Source of the DNA: Dromiciops gliroides
Taxonomy: Eukaryota > Chordata > Mammalia > Microbiotheria > Microbiotheriidae
Length of the DNA stretch: 64,000 nucleotides
Direction: 5' to 3'
Assembly (NCBI RefSeq): GCF_019393635.1
Contig: NC_057862.1
Span: 411,722,169 to 411,786,168 of the forward strand
Shown here: positions 56,261 to 64,000 of the stretch, piece by piece
How the letters are laid out: each line of letters starts with the position of its first letter
Position numbering within the stretch: position 1 is the first letter of the stretch
The notes under the pieces: model-generated
Told to the model about the DNA's origin: nothing
The model's database searches: none
What the model saw: only the letters and a program-made list of their open reading frames with translations
Position numbers and translations under genes: made by a program

Positions 56261-56407
56261 GGGGCAGCTAGGTGGCTCAGTGGATAGAGCACCGGCCCTA
56301 GAGTCAGGAGGACCTGAGTTCAAATCCAGCCTCAGACAGTTGTCACTTACTAGCTGTGTGACCCTGGGCAAGTCACTTAACACCAATTGCCTCACCAAAA
56401 AAAAAAA
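56261..56407 (+). mobile_element. tRNA-derived SINE
   Basis: Near-consensus, A box TGGCTCAGTGG, perfect 12-bp AAGAAAGATATA (56249-56260, 56408-56419). Confidence 0.97.
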
Positions 56408-56591
56408 AAGAAAGATATAGACAGGATAAATCATCTGATCCCTCTCAGGGATGGATGTAAATGCTTAAGCAATACAGAACATCTATTCTCTTTTGGAATG
56501 TTTGTGGTAGAACATGAAACTGGGAAGGTCATTGACATTTAATAGGTGTTGATTGCTTAACTGTAAGAGGAATAAGGAATTAAAAAAGAAA

Positions 56592-56738
56592 GGGGGCAGC
56601 TAGGTGGCACAGTGGATAGAGCACTGGCCGTGGATTCAGGAGGATGTGAGTTCAAATCCAGCTTCAGACCCTTGACACTAGCTATGTGACCCTGGGCAAG
56701 TCACTTAACCCCAATTGCCTCACCCCCCCCAAAAAAAA
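56592..56738 (+). mobile_element. tRNA-derived SINE
   Basis: Full copy ending in C and A runs. Flanks not clearly duplicated. Confidence 0.94.
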
Positions 56739-56744
56739 GGGTGG

Positions 56745-56920
56745 GGGGAAGAGACAGGAATAAAAGGAAAGATCTTTCCTTTGGGGAAGAGAAAAGAGAG
56801 GAGAGGTGAGGAAGGGAATCAAAAAGAGAAGATAAGAAGAAAGTAGAAAGAGAGAAAAGAGGGATGATGGGAAGGAAAGAATAAAGAAAAGAGAACAGAA
56901 AGGAGAGAAAATTATCATTG
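56745..56920 (+). repeat. GA-rich low-complexity tract
   Basis: Mostly purine, irregular GAGA/AAGA units. Confidence 0.85.
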
Positions 56921-56929
56921 CACTTAGAC

Positions 56930-57085
56930 TCATAGAGCAGGATTCATTTCCTTATCGGTAAAATAGAGGGTCTAGATTAGATGAGATCCAGAGAGGGGAA
57001 GTACCTTGCCTATGATGACACAAGAATTTAACCAATGAGTCAAAGACTAAAATTGAGGTGTCCTAACTACCAAGTCCAAGAATAT
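56930..57085 (-). repeat. MIR-type repeat
   Basis: TTTCCTTATCGGTAAAATAG, then AGAGAGGGGAAGTACCTTGC. Short and diverged; mixed orientation signals. Confidence 0.45.
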
Positions 57086-57139
57086 TTTGTCCTATACCTC
57101 AGTGACTCCAAGGAGAAAAGAGGAAAGATTAATTCTTTC

Positions 57140-57860
57140 AACCAGTCAACAATACATATAGTAAAACTTACTAAGCAGAATGCAAAGATGATATGACATG
57201 ACAATTGCTACTACAGAGCTTGCAGTCTAGTAGAAGAGGCAAAATATGTGTCTCCTTTGTCATTGTTTTACGGTCGTTTTTGTAAATACCATAAAAAATT
57301 TAAGAAGTGTTGCAGGCATCAGGGAAGAGTTCGTAGAGAAGGTAGCTTTTGAGCTAAGCACTGACTTCACTATTGTTGAGTCATTTCAGTCCTGTTTGCC
57401 ACTTTGTGACTCCCTTTAGGGTTTTCTTGGCAAAGATACTGGAGTGGTTTTCCATTTCCTTCTCTAGCTCATTTTACAGATGAGGAAACTGAGGCAAACA
57501 GGGTTAAGCGACTTGCCCAGCCAGGATCACACATCTAGTAAGTGGCTGAGGCTGGATTTGAATTCAGATTATTGACTGCAGACCCAGCTTTTTATCCACT
57601 GCGCCACCTAGCTGCCCTGAAGCAAACATACTAATAATCAAAGATGAGGTGGGGGAAGAGATAGGGAATTCCAAAGAGAGGAAATATTTTGAGCAAAGAC
57701 ACAGAATTCTCAAACTAGAGTTTGATGATGATGAGTAACCTAGCTTAGCTGGAGCCCAGAGTACATTAAAAGGAGCTATGGGAAGCAAGACTAGAAAGTT
57801 TAAAGAAGTATGAAGGACCTTAAATGCCAGTGTTATGGGGGAAACTGAAATTCTTTAAAG
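57140..57860 (-). mobile_element. L2 3' coding end split by an RTE-tailed SINE
   Basis: GGAAGAGTTCGTAGAGAAGG and TAGCTTTTGAGCTAAGCACT on the left. On the right CAAAGAGAGGAAATATTTTG, GGGAAGCAAGACTAGAAAGT and TATGAAGGACCTTAAATGCC. Confidence 0.75.
57375..57616 (-). mobile_element. RTE-tailed SINE
   Basis: Best-preserved copy: right end CCACTGCGCCACCTAGCTGC, left tail GGCAAAGATACTGGAGTGGT and GAGTCATTTCAGTCCTG. Confidence 0.92.
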
Positions 57861-58289
57861 AGGAGTTCCTAAGAACCCCTACCCCAACCCCGTCCCCCTC
57901 CAATTTCCCCCATAATACCAGGATGGGGACTTTGGTCTTTATCTTGTAGCATAACAGTGGACTCATCAACATTTTTTTTTTTAGCAATAACATGTCAGCG
58001 GTACTTTAGAATGATTAGTCGAGTAGCAGGTACAAGATGAATTGACAAGGGGAAGGATTGGAGGTCTAGAAGATATAGAAAGAGAGAATAAAGGCAACAG
58101 GTTCATAAAGGAATCAAATGATCCAAGCAGGGACATTTTGGGAGATTCACTGTCACAAAGGACAGGAAGTCAAATGCTGGGACCTGGTAACCTTCCCTAT
58201 AGATTTTATCCCCTCCCGAAGTTAAATCTTCCACAGAAGGTGACAGTTTCTATGATCCCTTCCACAGCTTTATGGGTAATAGGTTCTAA
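57861..58289. other. Unassigned sequence
   Basis: No family or gene recognised. The 87-codon frame at 58042 has no domain. Confidence 0.45.
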
Positions 58290-58570
58290 AGGGAGTTTTA
58301 GTTAATGGGGTGTTTGCATCTTCATTTTGAGAGCCCTGGATGGAGCTGCCAATATCAAGGCTGCTGTGTGCATTAAAGATTGATCAATGATTGTTCACCC
58401 CTTCCTTATTTTGAAAATCTTTTAAGTGGCTCCTGAAATGCTTTTTAGATTTGAAAATAGCCTCATGAGCATGGATCAATCAGCACAAATGCAGCAGTAA
58501 TGAGTTCTCTTAGCTAGAAAAAGCACTCGTTAATTATTAGACTGATTGCATAAAAGAATTCTTTTTTAAA
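58290..58570. promoter_or_regulatory. Candidate conserved non-coding element
   Basis: Repeat-free with clustered TALE/homeodomain-type sites: AAAGATTGATCAATGATTGT (58375-58394), GGATCAATCAG near 58475, GACTGATTGCAT near 58540, and GTTAATTATTAG near 58528, close to the HNF1 consensus. Unusually motif-dense for its length. Confidence 0.42.
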
Positions 58571-59374
58571 AAAAACAACAAAAAGACTCCTGTAGGCAAT
58601 GTCCTTCTACCTTCCTACAGGGGGGAAAAATCTAATTAAAATAATGAAAAAAAAATTAACATTTAACAGGTCAGATGCTTCCCCTTCTCCCAATTATTTT
58701 TACTTACTTTTTAACTACTGTCTGAGATAGCCTTACTTGGTTAATACCAAAAAAAAAAATCATCTAAAAACAACCATGAAAATTCCCATTGATAATACTG
58801 TTAAATTAAAAATAAAGGGAAGAATTCCATTCCAAACTATTTACCCTCAGGCCATTCTATTGGGATAAAGTTGCAGTGAGACCTCAGCCACCCAAATTAG
58901 CAGCTTCTTCAATGATCAGGTTCACAATTTCCTCCTTTCCTGATATTGATACAAGACATTTTATTCTATAGTTCTTGAGAATTTTTTGCCTCCTCCCTGA
59001 TCATCATATGCCTATCTTAAGAGGAAGAATATGACTTTCTCAAAGTTCCCCTATTGAGGGAGGACCATCCCCCACTGGTTGTAGCTGGGGGAGATGGGTG
59101 AAGGGTGGCTGCGGATCTCTCAAGCCATCTCCACCTCCGGCCACAAAGGCAGTAGCCACACCTAATCTTATCTCCCCAGGGGTGGGGAAGACTGGAATGA
59201 AGGGTGGTCCTGGAGCGAGCTCAGTCCTGATCAGATTCCCCTTATCTCTTTAGGTGTGAGTGTCCTTTGGTTTAGTTTCTCAAGGAGAAGGTTCCTTGAT
59301 ATAGAAAACTTCTGGGGTTCTAGGCTCATAACAGTACTTTTATACAAAGCTACTTTTCACACGCAATCTATTGT
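58571..59374. other. Unassigned sequence
   Basis: A-rich start, then a GC-balanced block at 59040-59330. No family or gene recognised. Confidence 0.4.
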
Positions 59375-59520
59375 TGAATAAATGGATGGAAAAGCATTTA
59401 TTAAGTGTTTACTATATACCAGGCATTGTACTACAAGATAGGGGCACAAATACAACAAGTAAACAGTTACTGCCTTTAAGGAGTGCACATTCTAATAAGG
59501 GAAGAAACATACATAGGAGC
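59375..59520 (-). repeat. L2 3' end
   Basis: GAAAAGCATTTATTAAGTGT, TATATACCAGGCATTGTACT and CCTTTAAGGAGTGCACATTC. Confidence 0.78.
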
Positions 59521-60599
59521 CTTCATTTTCTCCTTCCTTCCCAACTCTAGCTCCTCTTTTTTTGGTTTGGAAATGACTAATAAGTAGTTTGGGTGTCTGT
59601 TTCCCAGCAAAATAAGATGAAAGTGCACCTATCAGAGTCTCTGATAGTTTACTATAGTCTACATACTCACTATGTGCCTTTCCATTGTGGTGAACAAAAT
59701 CATATGTAGATCGCCTTATTACTGCCCCACATTTAGGGAAAATTAGCTGGGGTTTATCATATATCTGTTACTTAGAAATTAGAGGCTACTGTACCAGTTT
59801 GGGGGCTCTGAAAGATAAGAAAGCCTAGCTAGAAAAGAAAAGAGAGAGAAAACTGGGCCGCATGACTCTCCTTCCACATTCCCAGGCCAAGAGAGCAAGC
59901 CTGACTTTATAAACTCCCACAGAGGGCCAGAGGAGAGCCCACCCTTACACACTGCTCAAAGCTAATTGGCCAGCATCCTTCAAATCTATTGGTTCACTGG
60001 ATTTGAGGGTGGTCTGGAGCAGTGCTTGCTGACGTCAGAGTACAGAGAAAACCTTCAGGTGGGTGTGGTTTTAATCCCTATTCACAGTCCCAGGTCCCAC
60101 TTGTCTGACTCTGGGCCAGTCTTAAAAGGTCAGGCCTTTAGGCCCTTGAGTAACGGGGTCTCTGGGAGTCCCAAAACCCCATTATTTTCTCACACCATTG
60201 ACCTTTGGGTCAGCTCTAATTTTTATTCCATTGAAATAGTGGTATTCCATTATTCATACCCATATAGCATCAATGGGAGAACACAAATAAATGAAAATGG
60301 GCTTTTAAAAAGTTTATGCTTTAATTGAGCAGCATGGGATCATTGAAAACTCTGTGCAGTTTCTCAAATTCAATCCATCCCAGTCTCCTACTTCTACTCA
60401 ATTTTGGACCCAGATTATTATCCACCTACAATGTCTGTTATGGATATATATTAAGCCATGAATTCAATGGTCTGTATGTCATAATCTGGATAATATACAT
60501 TCTCTATTCATTTGTGCACATGTGTTTTCTTATATGGAATGCTAGGCTAATCTCTTTTTAAGTAATTATGGATCTCATTGATTAATAGATATTTTGTGA
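59521..60599. other. Unassigned sequence
   Basis: Contains a GC-richer block at 59860-60200 with TGACGTCA at 60031-60038. The 120-codon frame at 59966-60328 has no recognised domain and is not supported as a gene. Confidence 0.4.
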
Positions 60600-60980
60600 T
60601 TTCTTCAACTTTATCCTTTCTTCTAAATTGATGTTCCCCCAGGGATGTCAGTGGTGTATGTGATTTAATTCCTCTAGTACTACATCAACTTGTTGTCATT
60701 GGAGAAAGATTTCACATTTATATTACCAACAATTAATTAATATTTGTGCATCACTTAGAAACTGTAACTCTTTTAACAACCCCTTCCTATTTTCTCCCTT
60801 CTTCCATTATCACTATAGGAACAGGTGAGAAGCAAACATTACTGAAGACCATTGTAGATTTTAATTTGTTTCATGGCTCGCCATGGCCAAAGAATTTATC
60901 CCCTAGTTTAGTTGCTAGCCTGCTGCTATTGAGCAGCTCCATATTTAGCCAGGCTGTTCCTTAGAAAACCAATACTCTTA
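60600..60980. promoter_or_regulatory. Candidate conserved non-coding element
   Basis: Repeat-free, with AACAATTAATTAATATTTGT near 60727, TTTTAATTTGTTTCATGGCT near 60860 and CTATTGAGCAGCTCCATATT near 60927. Proposed from texture only. Confidence 0.3.
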
Positions 60981-61269
60981 TGCTGCTAGAGTGGTATTAA
61001 AGGCCTCTCCAGCTTTGTAGAACCTGCTAATGCTTATCTTTCATTGTCATAACTCAAAGAACCCAGAGTCACCTCGGAACCACACAATAAACCCTAATAG
61101 TTATAGTCTTATGGAGTGCTACTCACAACAGTTCCAACCCAAGCTATTTAAACAGGCTGTAGATGAGAAACAGATAAAAGTAGAGATGTTGACTCTGATG
61201 ATAACTCTGGAAGAATGTGAAACACTACAACAAGGAAGACAAAAGAGCCCCCAAAATGCAAGTACTTAA

Positions 61270-62520
61270 TCTTTTTGGCATGGGGAGAGACATGGCACTC
61301 AAGTACATCACTTGATCAGAAGATTACAAGCATTATTACTGCACAAAATAAGTCTCAAAAACAAACAAAAAAGAGCTTATATAAAGCCTGACATGAAACC
61401 CAATTAATAATCAGATAATCCAAAAAGCATTTATAAATGAAACTGGAAAAACAAGAACTAGGCATGAAATAGATCAGGTATTTTAGTATTTCTATAGTGA
61501 CCAATTCTCATTGTCAATAAAAATAAAAGGACCTTATTTAGACTCTACAACCTTATATGCCATCTGAGGACATTGAGATATTACTCAAGAAGATGGAAGT
61601 TAGTGGGGCAGCTAGGTGGCACAGTAGATAAAGCACTGGCCTTGGGTTCAGGAGGACCTGAGTTCAAATCCAGCCTTAGACACTTGACACTTAAGTAGCT
61701 GTGTGACCCTGAGCAAGTCATTTAACCCTCATTGCTCTGGAAAAAAATAGAAAAGAAAAAAAAGAAGATGAAAGTTAGGAAAAATGGGTGAACCCAAGAA
61801 AATACAAACAAAGTGAATCTGTGTAAGAGACAATTATAAAGCCACTCAGGAATTGATTCTCATGATGTTTAAAACAGGGACAAATTTCAAGATCACAGAT
61901 AATATGATTACAAAAAATAAAAAGAAGTCTATTGAAAAGAAATGAGCAACTACATACCACTTCTAATCTAGGTAATCTTTGTGAGAATAGTCTAGATACA
62001 TATTTATAATATTTATAGAAAATATGAGAAGGGAATATAGGTGGCCTTTCACAGGTGATTTTCAACAAATTATTACATTTTCATAGTCATATAACGGAAA
62101 GACATAAACACTACAGGAGACTACTGCACTTATTGCTTATTAATTACTAAAAGTCATTTTACTTGTTAAAACAAAATAGAGCCTTAGAGTCTCTTCTCCA
62201 AAAAGGTGTCTCTCTCTCATGCACATGCTGAGCTCATATAAAATTCCTTGGTAGGTGTAACCACAGTGACAACTTTATTCATGATCCTTTTATTGTGAAT
62301 ATAAAATTAGGCATAAGAGAGATGTCTACTATCAGTACTGTTTATCAGGGTTGTGGAGAATGTCCTGCAGAGAATCTCAGTGGAAGGGGTATTTTCTGTA
62401 TACAGGAAAATATCTGTGTGCTCTGCTTTGCAAATGATATTGTACCAATTGCATTAAGCCTGGAACCCTGCAGGGCTTCCTCACTCAAGAAGATCTATTA
62501 ATACTAGGAGTTATTCTCCT
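61270..62520 (+). mobile_element. Possible degraded RTE-type LINE
   Basis: A short translated stretch near 62415-62460 reads CFANDIVPIAL, close to the FADDIVLIA reverse-transcriptase core of RTE elements (one D changed to N). The rest is too decayed to align by eye. A SINE interrupts at 61604. Confidence 0.3.
61604..61761 (+). mobile_element. tRNA-derived SINE
   Basis: Full copy flanked by AAGAAGATGGAAGTTAG and AAGAAGATGAAAGTTAG (17 bp, one change). Confidence 0.96.
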
Positions 62521-62779
62521 CTCTCATGGAAAGCTTTGAGCCCTTTTCTCCTCTGTGCCTCATAGCCTCCACAAAGGAGATTAGGTATTATCAACTTGAT
62601 TTCATGGATTTGGAAAACTGAGAAGTTCTATAGAAATTAAGTGACCGTTATTAACTTGCTGAAAGATACTGGGAAATAATTAGAACAGGCTAACTGAAGT
62701 TCTAGTTAAGTGGTCTGTCTAGCAGAGCATGTTCCCTCTATGCTCTAGCTGCTTACAAGTCAATCACAGACACTTTCCT

Positions 62780-64000
62780 TTAAAAACAAAATTTTTATTT
62801 AAAGTTTTGAGTTCCAAATTTTATCCCTCCTCCCCTTCCTTCCTTCTCCTCTCCCTGAGGCAGTAAGCAATCAAATATAGGTTATATGTGTGCAATTACA
62901 TAAAACATTACCATATTAGTCATTTTGTATAAGAAAACTTAAAGAAAAGAAAAGAAAGAAAGTGAAAAATAGCTCGCTTCAGTCTGTGTTCAATCAATAT
63001 CAGTTCTTTCTTTGGAGGTGGATAGTATGCTCCATCATTAGTCCTTTGGGATTGTCTTGGATCATTGTATTGCTGAGAATAGTTAAGTCATTCACAGTTC
63101 TTCACCAAACAATATTGCTGTAACTGTGCACATTCTCCTGGTTCTACTCACTTCACTCTACATCAGTTCATGCAAGTCTTTCCAGGCCTTTCTGAAATCA
63201 TCCTGCTTGTCATTTCTTATAGCATAATAATATTCCATCACCATCATATACCACAGCTTGTTTAGACATTCCCCAATTGATAAGCATTCCTTTGATTTCC
63301 AATTCAAAAAGTTCAAAAAGAACTACTATAAATATTTTTTGTACAAATTGGTTTTATTCAAGTCACTTAACTCTCATTGCCCTTCAAAAAAAATAGGTCT
63401 TTTTCTCTTTTTTAGGATGTCTTTGGGATATAAACCGAGCAATGGTTTTGCTGGATCAAAGGATATGCACGATTTTATAGCCCTTTGGGCATAGTTCCAA
63501 ATCACTGTCCAGAATTATTGGATCCATTCACAACTCCACCAACAGTGGATTAGCATGCCAGTTTTCCCACATCCCCTTCACCATCTAATATTTTCCTTTT
63601 TTGTTATATTTGCCACACTGATAGATGTGAGGTGATATCTCAGAGTTGTTTTAATTTTCCTTTCTCTGATCAGTAGTGATCTGGAACATTTTTTTCATAT
63701 GATTATGGATAGCTTTGATTTCTTTGTCTGAAAACTGCTTGTTCATATCATTTGACCATTTATCAATTGGGGAATGACTTGTATTTTTATACATTTGACT
63801 CAGTTCTCTATATATTTGAGAAATGAGGCCTTTATCAGAGACACTTGTTTCAAAAATTCTTTCCCAGTTTTCTTCTTCCCTTATAATCTTGGTTACATTA
63901 GTTTTGTTTGTGCAAAACCTTTTTAATTTTACATAATCAAAAGTATTTATTTTACATTTTGTGTTGTTCTCTATATCTTCTTTGTTCCTAAATTTTTCCT
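62780..64000 (-). mobile_element. L1 LINE 3' end, continuing past the window
   Basis: Antisense L1 3' UTR and ORF2 end: CTCACTTCACTCTACATCAG, CCCCAATTGATAAGCATTCC, CAAAGGATATGCACGATTTT, TGGATCCATTCACAACTCCA, TTTGTGCAAAACCTTTTTAA. Orders and spacing match 17.1-18.2 kb. Confidence 0.88.
63352..63393 (+). mobile_element. Very short SINE 3' end inside L1
   Basis: CAAGTCACTTAACTCTCATT GCCC and an A run sit inside the L1 segment otherwise reading TACAAAT then AGGTCTTTTTC. A 5'-truncated SINE of about 40 bases. Confidence 0.75.

Noticed and set aside
59966..60328. 120-codon open frame
   Set aside because: No domain, no splice context and no codon pattern supporting it. Likely chance.

Overview
The window is vertebrate nuclear DNA, almost certainly from a marsupial. 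About forty copies of one tRNA-derived marsupial SINE (WSINE1/Mar type) are present. Each has pol III A and B boxes, and many have recognisable target-site duplications (TSDs). Four further elements join a SINE head to an RTE/BovB-like tail. Old mammalian repeats (L2, MIR, CR1/L3, L1, hAT, Tigger) fill much of the rest. No species is assigned, because an American or Australian marsupial cannot be told apart here without a repeat library.

The only protein-coding gene I can support is UQCRFS1, the Rieske iron-sulfur subunit of mitochondrial complex III, on the minus strand. Exon 1 (CDS 15863-16076) lies in a CpG-rich promoter region. It is joined by a phase-1 intron of 7043 bp to exon 2 (8209-8819). 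The joined CDS encodes 274 residues, with every cluster ligand at the usual mammalian position. The intron carries an L1 hit by three SINE insertions, a composite SINE split by another SINE, and several MIR copies.

Layout: 1-890, SINE cluster and a long purine microsatellite. 891-7860, L2, SINEs, a hAT element and unassigned sequence. 7990-16270, UQCRFS1. 16.3-18.7 kb, unassigned sequence, an L1 3' end, a mariner-like MITE and an RTE tail. 18.8-20.1 kb, L2 ORF remnant. 21.2-25.6 kb, rearranged L1 with an inverted centre. 26-36 kb, scattered L2/MIR/L3, SINEs and a possible conserved non-coding element. 36.1-41.5 kb, a stack of nested transposons. 41.6-48 kb, hAT, L2, SINEs and a second candidate conserved element. 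48.38-48.53 kb, an unusual tandem repeat alternating 21- and 14-bp units. 49-62.5 kb, unassigned sequence, L2 and three more candidate conserved elements. 62.8-64 kb, an L1 3' end running off the window.

I found no CRISPR array, defence system, operon or microbial gene. The most useful observations are about genome structure: the ordered nesting of repeats, one SINE target site used repeatedly, a SINE dimer sharing one TSD, the alternating tandem repeat, a plus-strand TATA box in the UQCRFS1 promoter, and several homeodomain-motif-rich intervals free of recognised repeats. All repeat family names come from recalled consensus similarity and motif reading, not from a database search.
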